From positions 124,001 through 188,000 of the forward strand of contig CAJTPT010000003.1 in NCBI GenBank assembly GCA_910578545.1: a stretch of 64,000 nt of DNA, in the 5' to 3' direction. Every line of letters starts with the position of its first letter. The stretch's first letter is position 1. Origin of the DNA: an uncultured Christensenella sp. GTDB taxonomy: Bacteria; Bacillota; Clostridia; Christensenellales; Pumilibacteraceae. A program made the position numbers and the translations under genes. The notes below the pieces were generated by a model, which was given only the letters and a program-made list of their open reading frames with translations, was not told where the DNA came from and made no database searches. Shown here piece after piece: positions 15,924 to 24,489 of this stretch.

Positions 15924-17015
15924 ATGCCAAAGGTAATAGGCGTAAGGTTTAGGACTTCGCCGAGAATGTATTATTTTTCGCCTACGGAAGGCGAGCAGTA
16001 CCCAAAGGGTACGGCGATCGTTGTGGAAACACAGCGCGGCGTTGAGCTTGCAACCGTAATACTGCCCGAAACGGATGTCGACGAGAGCAAAATCGTAGCG
16101 CCGTTAAAGGGCGTTTTGCGCATTGCCACACAGTCCGATTTGGATGCGGCAACCGCCGACGCCGACCAAAAACAGCAAATACTCGCAACGGCAAAACAAA
16201 AGGTTGCCGCCCGCGGTCTGGATATGAAAATCGTCGACTGCGAGTTTACGGTCGACCACGGGAAGCTCGTGCTGTACTTTACAGCAGAACAGCGCGTCGA
16301 CTTTCGCGAGCTTGTGCGCGACCTTGCTTCCGCATTCCATATGCGTATCGACCTAAGGCAAATCGGCGCGCGCGAGGAATGTAAGCTTATAGGGTCGCTC
16401 GGCGCGTGCGGGCTTCCGTGCTGTTGCGGCAGGTTCGAGTCGGACTCCGACCGCGTTTCAATCAAAATGGCAAAAAACCAAAGCTTGGCGCTTACCCCCA
16501 ACAAGATAAACGGCATGTGCGGACGGTTGTTATGCTGTCTGTCGTACGAAAACAAAACGTACGAGGACGTGCTAAAACGCAGTCCCAAGCCGGGCTCGTG
16601 GGTAGGCTTGCCCGACGGCAGACGCGGCTCGGTCGTGTCTGTCACGCCGCTTACCGAAAAAGTGCGCGTGCGCATAGGCGACGGCGACAACTTTGAGTTC
16701 GCTGAATTCACGCTCGACGAAATCAAGTTTGATCGTAAGCCCACTGAGCACTCCGGCGAGCACGCCGACGGCGACAAGAACGGACAGAACGGGCAGGGCG
16801 ATAAGCGCAGGTTTAAAAACAACAAAAACAAAAATAACGGAAAAAAACAGGATAACGACCAAGTCGGTCAACCCGGGCAGCAGGGTGGCAATAACGGCGG
16901 TCAGGGTCAAAATAATCAAGGCGAACAGGGCGGCGGCAAAAAGAAAAAGCGTCGGCACAACAATCATAAAAACAAAGGCGGGCAAAAGGACAACGCGCCC
17001 AAGCCCGAACAGTAG
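15924..17015 (+). CDS. ricT: PSP1-domain protein YaaT/RicT with a low-complexity tail
   Basis: A 363-residue protein. The PSP1 core has the expected conserved segments, including IDLRQIGAREECKLIGSLG, the Cys-rich GACGLPCCCGRFE, IKMAKNQSLALTPNKINGMCGRLLCCL and the following YE. In B. subtilis YaaT (RicT) works with YlbF and YmcA as an Fe-S-containing complex that stimulates RNase Y and affects sporulation and competence. The last about 95 residues are a Gly/Asn/Gln/Lys-rich disordered tail that could bind RNA. It follows holB by 22 bp, with GGAGGT before ATG 15924. Confidence 0.92.
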   Translation: MPKVIGVRFRTSPRMYYFSPTEGEQYPKGTAIVVETQRGVELATVILPETDVDESKIVAPLKGVLRIATQSDLDAATADADQKQQILATAKQKVAARGLDMKIVDCEFTVDHGKLVLYFTAEQRVDFRELVRDLASAFHMRIDLRQIGAREECKLIGSLGACGLPCCCGRFESDSDRVSIKMAKNQSLALTPNKINGMCGRLLCCLSYENKTYEDVLKRSPKPGSWVGLPDGRRGSVVSVTPLTEKVRVRIGDGDNFEFAEFTLDEIKFDRKPTEHSGEHADGDKNGQNGQGDKRRFKNNKNKNNGKKQDNDQVGQPGQQGGNNGGQGQNNQGEQGGGKKKKRRHNNHKNKGGQKDNAPKPEQ

Positions 17016-17073
17016 TTTTTAGAGTTGCGCAAAAAGTTCGCTACGGCTAACCGAACAAAGTAAATGTACGCCG

Positions 17074-17102
17074 TTGACTTTTTGTACAAAAAATGCTATA
17101 CT
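17074..17102 (+). promoter_or_regulatory. Promoter of the ferredoxin gene
   Basis: TTGACT at 17074-17079 and TATACT at 17097-17102 are spaced by 17 bp. GGAGG at 17119-17123 and ATG 17133 follow. Confidence 0.8.
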
Positions 17103-17132
17103 TGACGTATAAATTAACGGAGGTAAAAAACC

Positions 17133-17300
17133 ATGGCACATAAAATTTCCGATGAATGCGTAGCATGCGGCGCTTGCGCGGCGGCTTGTCCCGTAAACGC
17201 TATCAGCGAGGGCGACGGCAAGTACGTAGTAGACGCTGACGTTTGCATTGACTGCGGCGCTTGCGAAGGTGAGTGCCCCACGGGCGCTATCACCGAGTAA
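17133..17300 (+). CDS. 2[4Fe-4S] ferredoxin
   Basis: A 55-residue clostridial-type ferredoxin. It has two CxxCxxCxxxCP cluster-binding motifs, CVACGACAAACP (about residues 9-20) and CIDCGACEGECP (about 38-49). It carries low-potential electrons in the cytoplasm, probably for pyruvate:ferredoxin oxidoreductase or hydrogenase-type enzymes such as those encoded at 36973-41362. It has its own consensus promoter, a strong RBS and a strong terminator, so it is a highly expressed single-gene unit. Confidence 0.96.
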   Translation: MAHKISDECVACGACAAACPVNAISEGDGKYVVDADVCIDCGACEGECPTGAITE

Positions 17301-17314
17301 TCGAGATAGTACAC

Positions 17315-17346
17315 AAAAAAGACCGCTTCATGAAGCGGTCTTTTTT
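17315..17346 (+). terminator. Intrinsic terminator after the ferredoxin gene
   Basis: AAAAAAGACCGCTTCA is followed directly by its reverse complement, which ends in TTTTTT. The symmetrical A/T runs would allow function in both directions. Confidence 0.92.
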
Positions 17347-17354
17347 AATTGGTA

Positions 17355-17379
17355 ATTGGGAATTCATAATTCCTAATTA
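17355..17379. repeat. AATTGGGAATTCATAATTCC dispersed repeat
   Basis: This copy of the GTAATTCGGAATT-type repeat lies between the ferredoxin terminator and the flippase gene, within its likely promoter region. Confidence 0.4.
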
Positions 17380-17398
17380 TATTTGTCATACTATACAT

Positions 17399-19027
17399 GT
17401 GAAAGAGAAACAAACGAGGACTTTCGGCGGCGCCGCCGTCTTGCTTGCGGGCATGGGAATAATCGCAAAGCTGATAGGCGCGCTTTACCGCGTACCGCTT
17501 ACAAATATAGTCGGCGCAGAGGGTATGGGCTTGTACCAAATGGTATTCCCGTTGTACACCGTGCTTTTGGCGTTTTGCGGCGGGGGAATGACGAGCGCGA
17601 CCTCGCGCGTAGTTGCCAAGTACACCGCAATCGGAAACGACCGCACGGCGTTGCGCGCGGTGCGTGTTGCGTTCCTGCCGCTTATAGGAATATCCGTATG
17701 CTGTGCGGGCGGAGTCGCGCTTTTGTCCAACGTCATTTCGAGAATACAGGGCAACGCCGACGCGGCGGTCGCGTATCTTGCGCTGTGTCCGTCGCTGTTG
17801 TTTTCCGGCGGTATCTGCGTATTGCGAGGATACTTTCAGGGCAAGTCGAAAATGCTTCCGAGCGGAATCAGCCAGCTTATCGAGCAGGTGATAAAGCTGA
17901 TACTCGGGCTATATCTCAGTGGGCTGCTTATGCCGCGCGGGGTAAAATACGCGGTGTGCGGCGCGCTGATAGGCGTGTCTGTAAGCGAGCTGTGCGCACT
18001 CGTCTTTCTCGGCATTAGGTTCTTGTTTTTTACAAAAAAGCGGGTCAAAATAGTCAATCTCCGCACTGTTAACGCCGAATCGTCCGAAGAGTTTACAACC
18101 ATGCCCGTGTCGGACAGAGCGCTGTTAAAAGAATTATATTCTTTTGCTTTGTCGGTAACACTCGGCTCGCTCGTACTCCCGATAACGCAAATGATAGATT
18201 CCGCGCTTGTAATAAATCTATTGATGCACGGCGGCGAAGGACGTGCCGAAGCGACCGCGCTTTTCGGACTGTTTGTCGGTCCCGTAGGCACGCTCGTAAA
18301 CATGCCTACGGTTGTCGCGCTGTCGGTATCGGTCGCGTTCCTGCCGTTAATAACACGTGCGGTTGAGCGCGGCGAGGACTCGTCGATGTTGACTCGCAAA
18401 GCCGTAAAATGGGTGATGCTGTTTGTCATTCCCGTTACCGCCGTGTTTTTGCTGTTCCCCGACAGAGTGTGTATGACTTTGTACCGTAAAGGCTTGACCG
18501 CCGAACAGCTTACCGTGGCTTCGCGGCTGTTGCGCGTGCAGGCTCTTTCGGTATTTTACTTGGGGGTACTGCAACTGTCTACCGCACTGCTGCAAGGGCA
18601 CAACAAGGCGCACAAGCCCGTTATCAATCTTTTAATCGGCGCGTGCGTAAAAGTCGGGTTAACGCCGCTTACGGTAAGAATGTTCGGCATAGTGGGCGCA
18701 AGCTTTGCTACTACGCTGTGCTACTGTATCGCGGCAACGCTGTCCGTGCGCATGGCGTACAAATGTATGCCCATAGGCGCAAGCGCCGCCGATACGTTTA
18801 TTAAGCCGATGGTCTTCACCGCGTTCGGCGCACTCGGGTTTTGGGGCACGGTGGCTTTAACCGCAAACCTCGCACTTCCGTACTTGTGGCAGACCGTAAT
18901 CGCCGCCGCAGTGTTTGCTGTGATATACGCCGTAGGTATCGTTCTTTCGGGTGCGCTCGATATTAAATCGGAAATCTTCCACTTTATAAGGCGCCATCGC
19001 GACAAAACGAGCGGGGCGGGCGAATAG
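17399..19027 (+). CDS. SpoVB/MurJ-type lipid-linked oligosaccharide flippase (MOP superfamily)
   Basis: The start is taken as GTG 17399, because the ferredoxin terminator at 17315-17346 lies inside the longer open frame; this gives 542 residues. It is a polytopic membrane protein with about 14 hydrophobic segments. The N-terminal RTFGGAAVLLAGMGIIAKLIGALYRVPL and GLYQMVFPLYTVLLAF are typical of the SpoVB/Wzx/MurJ group, which flips lipid-linked cell-wall or cortex precursors. No RBS precedes the GTG, and a CATACT box ends 6 bp before it, so the mRNA may be leaderless. Assignment to SpoVB rather than MurJ cannot be settled by eye. Confidence 0.82.
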   Translation: MKEKQTRTFGGAAVLLAGMGIIAKLIGALYRVPLTNIVGAEGMGLYQMVFPLYTVLLAFCGGGMTSATSRVVAKYTAIGNDRTALRAVRVAFLPLIGISVCCAGGVALLSNVISRIQGNADAAVAYLALCPSLLFSGGICVLRGYFQGKSKMLPSGISQLIEQVIKLILGLYLSGLLMPRGVKYAVCGALIGVSVSELCALVFLGIRFLFFTKKRVKIVNLRTVNAESSEEFTTMPVSDRALLKELYSFALSVTLGSLVLPITQMIDSALVINLLMHGGEGRAEATALFGLFVGPVGTLVNMPTVVALSVSVAFLPLITRAVERGEDSSMLTRKAVKWVMLFVIPVTAVFLLFPDRVCMTLYRKGLTAEQLTVASRLLRVQALSVFYLGVLQLSTALLQGHNKAHKPVINLLIGACVKVGLTPLTVRMFGIVGASFATTLCYCIAATLSVRMAYKCMPIGASAADTFIKPMVFTAFGALGFWGTVALTANLALPYLWQTVIAAAVFAVIYAVGIVLSGALDIKSEIFHFIRRHRDKTSGAGE

Positions 19028-19073
19028 ACGTTGCTAAACAAAAAGATTAACCCATAAAAAAGCGGAGCGGCAA

Positions 19074-19142
19074 AACGCAAAACAAGCACAGGTGCATCAG
19101 CGTAAGGTTTTCTTGCCTACTTCTTTCCAAAAAGAAGTAGGA
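19074..19142 (+). repeat. Hairpin repeat with CCTACTTCTTT / AAAGAAGTAGG stem (copy 1)
   Basis: The 11-bp stem 19116-19126 / 19131-19141 is followed by an A-run. The block GGTTTTCTTGCCTACTTC and the preceding AAACGCAAAACAAGCA match the copy at 23003-23069. It follows the flippase gene and might terminate transcription, but it lacks a T-run on this strand. Confidence 0.65.
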
Positions 19143-19160
19143 AAAAAATTCGTTATATTG

Positions 19161-19189
19161 TTGATTTTACGATAAGGTTAGGGTATAAT
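19161..19189 (+). promoter_or_regulatory. Promoter of serS
   Basis: TTGATT (19161-19166) and TATAAT (19184-19189) are spaced by 17 bp. The leader to ATG 19258 is about 60 nt with GGAAGGA as RBS. Confidence 0.75.
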
Positions 19190-19257
19190 AAAGGGGCAAG
19201 TTGTAAATGCAATATTTTAGCTTGTGTATTTTTTGGTTAAACGGAAGGAAGCACCCA

Positions 19258-20532
19258 ATGATTGACATAGCTCTTATACGCAGTAATCCCGAGCACGTTG
19301 CCGCCGCGCTTAAAAAACGCGGATGCGACGCCGACCTTAACGCGATAATCGCGCTTGACGAAAAACGCCGTGCGATTATCGGCAAGACCGAAACGCTAAA
19401 GGCCGAAAAGAACAAGGTGAGCGCCGATATCCCGCGGCTCAAAAAGGCGGGGCAGGACGTTCAGCCTATATTTGAAAGAATGCGCGCACTCGGCGACGAG
19501 ATTGCCAAAAACGACGAGCTTCTTAAAACAACCGAGGAAGAGCTTAAGCATTTGCTTTTGTGCCTTCCCAATCTGCCCGACGAGGACGTAGTTGCGGGCG
19601 GTAAAGAGAACAACGCGGTAGTCAAGGTTTGGGGCAAAAAGCCCGAGTTTGACTTTCCGATCAAAAACCATGTCGAGCTTTGCGAGGGCCTTCACCTTAT
19701 AGATTACGAGCGCGGCGTCAAGCTTGCCGGCAACGGCTCGTGGCTGTATACAGGTCGCGGCGCTATGCTCGAGTGGGCGCTTATAAATTACTTTATAAAA
19801 ACGCACACCAAGGACGGATATACCTTTATCCTTCCGCCGCACATGCTTAATTACGAGTGCGGCTTGGGCGCGGGACAGTTCCCCAAATTCGAGGATGACG
19901 TTTACCGTGTGGAAACGGCAGAGGGCGGCGCCGCACGCAGGTTTATGCTACCTACTGCGGAAACCGCGCTAGTCAATCTTTACCGCGGCGAGATATTGCA
20001 GGAAAGCGAGCTGCCCAAAAAGCTTTTTGCCTACACCCCGTGTTACCGCAAGGAAGCGGGCTCGTACCGCGCCGAGGAGCGCGGCATGATACGCGGACAT
20101 CAGTTTAACAAGGTCGAGATGGTGCAAGTCACCACGCCCGACCAAAGCAAAGCGGCGTTTGACGAGCTTGTCGGCAAGGCGTGTGCGCTTGTCGAGGGCT
20201 TAGGGTTGCATTACAGACTTAGTAAGCTTGCGGCGGGCGATTGCTCGGCGTCCATGGCTCGCACGTACGATATAGAGATTTGGATTCCGTCCATGGGTAT
20301 ATACAAGGAAGTCAGCTCGGTGTCCAACGCCAATGACTATCAGGCACGGCGCAATATGACGCGCTACCGCGGCGCGGACGGCAAGATCGGTTATGTTCAT
20401 ACGCTTAACGGATCCGGGCTTGCGACTTCGCGCGTGCTTCCCGCAATCGTCGAACAGAACCAAAACGCCGACGGATCGGTCAACGTTCCCGAGGCGCTTC
20501 GCGAATTCGTCGGCACCGACGTGTTGAGGTAA
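19258..20532 (+). CDS. serS: Seryl-tRNA synthetase
   Basis: A 424-residue class II seryl-tRNA synthetase. The start ATG 19258 has a GGAAGGA RBS; an earlier in-frame ATG at 19207 lacks one. The N-terminal antiparallel coiled coil that grips the tRNA-Ser long arm spans about residues 30-100 (KAEKNKVSADIPRLKKAG). Motif 2 is CYRKEAGSYRAEERGMIRGHQF and motif 3 includes LNGSGLATSRVLPAIVE. Length is normal. It heads a unit with a small hypothetical gene and a GH3-like gene. Confidence 0.97.
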   Translation: MIDIALIRSNPEHVAAALKKRGCDADLNAIIALDEKRRAIIGKTETLKAEKNKVSADIPRLKKAGQDVQPIFERMRALGDEIAKNDELLKTTEEELKHLLLCLPNLPDEDVVAGGKENNAVVKVWGKKPEFDFPIKNHVELCEGLHLIDYERGVKLAGNGSWLYTGRGAMLEWALINYFIKTHTKDGYTFILPPHMLNYECGLGAGQFPKFEDDVYRVETAEGGAARRFMLPTAETALVNLYRGEILQESELPKKLFAYTPCYRKEAGSYRAEERGMIRGHQFNKVEMVQVTTPDQSKAAFDELVGKACALVEGLGLHYRLSKLAAGDCSASMARTYDIEIWIPSMGIYKEVSSVSNANDYQARRNMTRYRGADGKIGYVHTLNGSGLATSRVLPAIVEQNQNADGSVNVPEALREFVGTDVLR

Positions 20533-20536
20533 TATC

Positions 20537-20878
20537 ATGTTTGGCAGAAGAAGAAATTCGGGGGTGAGCGACGTTTTGCCCAACTCGACCAACTATCAGG
20601 AAAAAACAGTGTTCACGACCGACGGCGGTGCACCTGCGCCCGACTATGCGCCGCAATCACCGTACGGCTCGCCGTATCAAAGCGCACCGTACGCCGGCGA
20701 CGCGGGAACGGTTACCGAAATGCGCCCTATACAGAGTGCGACCAAGACCGAGCCGTTGCCCATGGTGTTTGCCTCGCGCGAGCACGAGGACGTTTATATT
20801 TACGAGTATCCCGACAGATTCGAGTATTATATAAGAATGGCAACCCGCATGTATTTGTTTAACACGGTAAAAAGATAA
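20537..20878 (+). CDS. Hypothetical 113-residue protein
   Basis: No family is recognised. The N-terminus is basic (FGRRRNSG), the middle is Pro/Tyr/Gly/Ala-rich and probably disordered (about residues 25-60), and the C-terminus is an ordered-looking segment with many aromatic residues (EDVYIYEYPDRFEYYIRM). It starts 4 bp after serS with GAGGT as RBS, and its stop overlaps the start of the next gene (TAATG), so it is co-translated with both neighbours. That arrangement, and clean coding character, support a real gene. Confidence 0.65.
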   Translation: MFGRRRNSGVSDVLPNSTNYQEKTVFTTDGGAPAPDYAPQSPYGSPYQSAPYAGDAGTVTEMRPIQSATKTEPLPMVFASREHEDVYIYEYPDRFEYYIRMATRMYLFNTVKR

Positions 20879-22875
20879 TGGATATAAAACGAATTCGCGG
20901 CTTTGTCGGCATGATGAGCTTGCCCGACAAAATAGCGCTTACAGGCGGGGAAAACAAGATTGACGGAATAGACAGACCCAAGCTAGAGTCTGTCTTTTTT
21001 GGGCATGGGCTTTTGCCGTACGATGTTTCCGAACCCAATCAGCTTGCCGTCGGTTGTGCGTTTTCGCAGGACGTGGCCGAGCGTGTTGCGCTTTACAAAC
21101 TTAGCGAGGCTGTGGAAAACGGCTATGCCTTTGGCGGTACGGTAAGTAGCGGATTGATACGCGACCCTATGTGCGTTACCGCCGGCGAGTTCTTTTCCGA
21201 AGATCCGTACGTAACGGGCGTTCTTTTAAAAAGCTACGCCATATCGTGCGGTATAGGCTTTGTTTTTACAAACGCGCTCGGTCAGGGCACGTTTGTAAAC
21301 CGCACGGTAGACAGCCGTGCGCTGTACGAAATTTACCTTAATCCCCTGTATCGCGCGGGTAAGTACGCCGCCGCAGTTCAGCTGGACGGCGGACGGCTTA
21401 ACGGCGAAGCGGTGTGCGAGTCGCGTACCGTATACGATATATATTCGCGCTATGTGTTTAATACGGCGGCGTTTTTTACTCAGTACGACGCCGAATACAC
21501 TCTAGACTCGGACGAAACACTTTTGGGCGTTTACAGATTGGGCGCGACCAAGGATTACAGGCTGAAGCTTAAAAAGGCAGTTGAGTCGGGCGAGGTGCAA
21601 AAGCGCGTTTTGGGCGAGAGCATAGAGCGCACGCTTTCCGCTATGGTCGACGCGCACGAGCTGTACAAAGCTCCTGTAAGTGTAAAAATACAAGCGGCGG
21701 AGCTTCCCGACCTCGCGATAGAAAGCTCTGTGCTGTTAAAGAACGACGGCGTTTTGCCGACGCATACCGAGGATATCGTTCTGTTCGGCAACCGCGATAT
21801 ATTTGCAGACGCAAAAAAACTTGTTTACCCCGTGACGGAAGTCGCCAAACGTGCGGGCTCGCTTAACGTGTTTTTGATTGCCGAGTACGAAAACGACGGT
21901 ATCGACGGACAAACCGTATCGGCAATAAAGACGGCGTCGCAGTCCGGTAAAGTAGTGGCTGTAGTTTGCGGCGGTTGTGCAACCGAGCTAAAGTTTACAG
22001 ATTACGCCAACGCCATACTGTTTGTTCCGCTTATTCCCAACGTGTCCGACGTTATGGACATAATATACGGCATAGCGCCGCGCGGAAGATTGCCTTTTAC
22101 TTGGTGCAAGAGCAGGTACGATTATCCGTGCAATAACAAAAAGTTCGCCATGCGCGGCGACTTCCGTTACGAATCGACGTACAACGGATACTTGCTTTTT
22201 AACAACTTCAATCGTGACGCGGTTATGTACCCGTTCGGGCACGGGCTCGATTACACAAGCTATCAGCTCGACAAGCTCACGTTGACAAGCAATGGTACTG
22301 TAATTCACTGCGAGTTTAAAATCCAAAACTGCGGCAAGTGGGACGGCGAGGCCGTACTTCAAGCGTACGTTTCCACCGAGTCGAAAACGGTGTACGGTAT
22401 AAGTAAACGTCTTGCAGGCGTCAAGCGCGTGCTTGTGGAAAGCGGACAGTCCGATACCGTGGCAATGGATATAGACCTTGCCGAAATCCCTGTGTACGAT
22501 GAAGCGCGCGGCGAGTATACCGTGCTAAGCGGCAAGTACGAGGTAGAGATAGGTCTTTCTTCTGCCGATATATTCATAAAAAACGACGTGCGTATTTCCG
22601 TAGGCGCAAAAACTGTTGCCGGGCTTACTCAAGCCGTTGCACCGTCGTACTATGCCGTAGGCAAAAAATTCAATCCCACCGCGCCCGAAATAGAAAAACT
22701 ATTAAAAGTCCCGTTTATAAAAAAGGCGGACGATTGCCCCGAACTGGACCTTCCCGATACGTCGATTATAAAAAAGTATACCAAGACCGCAATCAAGCGC
22801 GCCCCGCGCAGGTTGCACGCACTTATAGAATACAAGGTAAATACCACGCCTAAACGGAATGTTCCTAAAAATTAG
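20878..22875 (+). CDS. Divergent GH3-like protein, probably inactive as a glycosidase
   Basis: A 665-residue protein. The C-terminal half resembles glycoside hydrolase family 3: AIESSVLLKNDGVLP (C-terminal alpha/beta domain), FRYESTYNGYLLFNN and YPFGHGLDYTSYQLDKL, followed by a fibronectin III-like domain (about residues 465-570). The N-terminal barrel is poorly conserved, and I cannot find the SDW/SDY-type nucleophile motif or the KHF-like motif of active enzymes. It has no signal peptide, so it is cytoplasmic. The last about 90 residues are basic and unlike GH3. It is translationally coupled to the 113-residue protein downstream of serS. It could be a pseudoenzyme or a sugar-binding protein. 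Confidence 0.65.
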   Translation: MDIKRIRGFVGMMSLPDKIALTGGENKIDGIDRPKLESVFFGHGLLPYDVSEPNQLAVGCAFSQDVAERVALYKLSEAVENGYAFGGTVSSGLIRDPMCVTAGEFFSEDPYVTGVLLKSYAISCGIGFVFTNALGQGTFVNRTVDSRALYEIYLNPLYRAGKYAAAVQLDGGRLNGEAVCESRTVYDIYSRYVFNTAAFFTQYDAEYTLDSDETLLGVYRLGATKDYRLKLKKAVESGEVQKRVLGESIERTLSAMVDAHELYKAPVSVKIQAAELPDLAIESSVLLKNDGVLPTHTEDIVLFGNRDIFADAKKLVYPVTEVAKRAGSLNVFLIAEYENDGIDGQTVSAIKTASQSGKVVAVVCGGCATELKFTDYANAILFVPLIPNVSDVMDIIYGIAPRGRLPFTWCKSRYDYPCNNKKFAMRGDFRYESTYNGYLLFNNFNRDAVMYPFGHGLDYTSYQLDKLTLTSNGTVIHCEFKIQNCGKWDGEAVLQAYVSTESKTVYGISKRLAGVKRVLVESGQSDTVAMDIDLAEIPVYDEARGEYTVLSGKYEVEIGLSSADIFIKNDVRISVGAKTVAGLTQAVAPSYYAVGKKFNPTAPEIEKLLKVPFIKKADDCPELDLPDTSIIKKYTKTAIKRAPRRLHALIEYKVNTTPKRNVPKN

Positions 22876-23002
22876 TTTCGGCTCGTTGAATTGTCAAGCG
22901 ATTACATAGATCTTTATATTAATTAACCATATCGATTCGTTAAGAGTTTTCTAGCATACTTCTTTAAGCAATAATTACGGATACTGTCAAAAGGAAGGAT
23001 AA
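22876..23002. other. Intergenic tract after the GH3-like gene
   Basis: It contains a degenerate partial copy of the CTTCTTT hairpin repeat near 22950 (CTAGCATACTTCTTTAAGCAA). I see no gene and no clear terminator. Confidence 0.3.
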
Positions 23003-23069
23003 ACAAAACGAACAAGCAATAAATCGGTTTAAAGGTTTCTTGCTTACTTCTTTGCCTAAAGAAGTAAGT
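23003..23069 (+). repeat. Hairpin repeat with CTTACTTCTTT / AAAGAAGTAAG stem (copy 2)
   Basis: The stem 23043-23053 / 23058-23068 and the flanking GGTTTCTTGCTTACTTC match copy 1 at 19074-19142 with one or two changes per arm that keep pairing (CCTAC/GTAGG versus CTTAC/GTAAG). Compensating differences suggest the hairpin itself is selected. Confidence 0.65.
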
Positions 23070-23084
23070 AATTAATCAAAACGC

Positions 23085-23113
23085 TTGATTTTTTTAACGT
23101 AATGCTATATAAT
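23085..23113 (+). promoter_or_regulatory. Promoter of the SRP RNA gene
   Basis: TTGATT (23085-23090) and TATAAT (23108-23113) with a 17-bp spacer lie directly before the RNA 5' end. Confidence 0.85.
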
Positions 23114-23120
23114 AGTTTTA

Positions 23121-23387
23121 CTGCGCTAGACGGGGAGGCAGCGGCACCCTGTGACCTACAACCCGCTACAGTAGGGTCGAACGCCGTCCTCGGTTTGCGT
23201 ATGGGAGGTCAGTTACCGTTAGGTGACGTTGATGTTAAGGTCTTGTGCAACGTCTGCTTGCGAACCGTGTCAGGGCTTGACCGCAGCAGCACTAAACAAG
23301 ATGTGGCGTGTGCCACAAGGTAGCTTTAACGGAGTCAACCGACGGGGAAACGCTTCGGTGCGTATTATCAAAGGCGGTGCGCAGTTT
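23121..23387 (+). ncRNA. ffs: Signal recognition particle RNA, large Gram-positive type
   Basis: The 5' part, GCTAGACGGGGAGGCAGCGG...CCCTGT, is the Alu-like domain of Firmicute scRNA, and GTCAGG...GCAGCAGCACTAA (about 23267-23295) is the domain IV internal loop that binds Ffh. The ends pair (ACTGCGC at the 5' end with GCGCAGT at 23379-23385), giving an RNA of about 265 nt. The apical loop of domain IV is not the usual GGAA by eye. The gene has a consensus promoter and terminator. SRP RNA with Ffh targets nascent membrane proteins. Ends are estimates, good to a few bases. Confidence 0.92.
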
Positions 23388-23390
23388 CAA

Positions 23391-23424
23391 AAACCGACGA
23401 GCAAATATTGTTCGTCGGTTTTTG
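23391..23424 (+). terminator. Terminator of the SRP RNA gene, probably bidirectional
   Basis: AAACCGACGA...TCGTCGGTTTTT forms a stem of about 12 bp with an A-run before and a T-run after. It also lies just beyond the 3' end of the convergent kinase gene. Confidence 0.92.
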
Positions 23425-23472
23425 ATTGCGTTTTTTTAATCGGTTTGCGGTTATGCGCGCGCCGTGTAAAAT

Positions 23473-24489
23473 TTATTTGTTTGGATTGGTCGATTGTAGG
23501 ACCGAGTTCGGCATAAACTCGCCGTAAAACATCTGTTGGAACGCGGCGATATTCGAGTATCTGTCCTTGGGGTAGACGGACAGCGCCTTAAGCAACGACT
23601 TTTCGCGCACCGGCTGAATTTTTACGCCTAGCTGTGACGGCGGAACAATCTTGTCCGTAACCCTGCGTTCCGTAGCCTCGGGCGGGGGATTGCCCACAAG
23701 ACAGGTGTATATAGTCGAGCCCAGCTCGTAAATATCCGTCCACGGGCCTTGGCTTCCGCCTTGGGTGTAAAGCTCTAACGGCGAATAGCCTTTTTTAAGA
23801 ACGAAGAACGGCTTTTGAATATTTTGGGTGTAAATGGACGCCGCGCCGAAGTCGATAAGTTTGATTATGCGGTTGTCCACTATCTGTATGTTTTCGGGCG
23901 AAATATCCTTATGGATAACGCCGTGCTGATGAAGGCGCAAAAGCGTTTCTATGACGGGGCGCATAATGTTGAGCGTTTCGGTCATATGCAACTTGCCGCC
24001 GCGTCCGTTTATAAAGCGGTGCAGGCTCATGCCGTTTAGATATTCCATAATTATATAGGCGGTATTGTTAGTCAAAAAGAAGTCGTAAATACTGACGATA
24101 CCGTCCAGATGTTTTATGGACGTAAGCACCTTTGCTTCCTGAATGAACGCTGTGAGCCAATAGTTGAATACCTTGGCGTTTTCGACGGTGCCGAGCTCGA
24201 CGACAGTCGTATTTGGCAGGCGTTTGGTGTAGCCCTTCGGGAAGAATTCCTTGATTGCGACAACGCTTGACGTGTACATATCGTAGCCCTTGTACGTTAT
24301 GCCGAAGCCGCCGCGCCCGAGCGGAGCGCTTATAAGGTATCTGCCTGACAGCACTGTGCGCATAGGCAAAGCGCCGGCGGGCGATTGCTCGTCGGCATGC
24401 TTGCCGCATCTCGGACAAATCCGCGTTTTGGGATTGACCGTGGCAAAACAGTGTAAGCATATTGACCGTATATCACGCGTGTCCTGCAT
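23473..24489 (-). CDS. Zinc-ribbon serine/threonine protein kinase
   Basis: A 338-residue Hanks-type kinase. The start is ATG 24489: a 62-codon extension upstream would overlap the promoter and looks non-coding. An N-terminal zinc ribbon (CLHC at residues 11-14 and CPRC at 25-28) precedes the kinase domain, which has the P-loop GRGGFGITY, VAIKEFF (catalytic Lys), HKDISPENI (catalytic Asp; HKD in place of HRD), LIDFGAA (DFG) and KKGYSPLELY (activation/P+1 loop). There is no transmembrane segment and no PASTA repeats, so it is not PrkC. It has a leaderless promoter and diverges from the HlyIII-like gene. Substrates are unknown. Confidence 0.9.
   Translation of the reverse strand: MQDTRDIRSICLHCFATVNPKTRICPRCGKHADEQSPAGALPMRTVLSGRYLISAPLGRGGFGITYKGYDMYTSSVVAIKEFFPKGYTKRLPNTTVVELGTVENAKVFNYWLTAFIQEAKVLTSIKHLDGIVSIYDFFLTNNTAYIIMEYLNGMSLHRFINGRGGKLHMTETLNIMRPVIETLLRLHQHGVIHKDISPENIQIVDNRIIKLIDFGAASIYTQNIQKPFFVLKKGYSPLELYTQGGSQGPWTDIYELGSTIYTCLVGNPPPEATERRVTDKIVPPSQLGVKIQPVREKSLLKALSVYPKDRYSNIAAFQQMFYGEFMPNSVLQSTNPNK

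Noticed and set aside
23102..23516. Short open frames over the SRP RNA
   Set aside because: The sequence is clearly SRP RNA with promoter and terminator; the frames are incidental.
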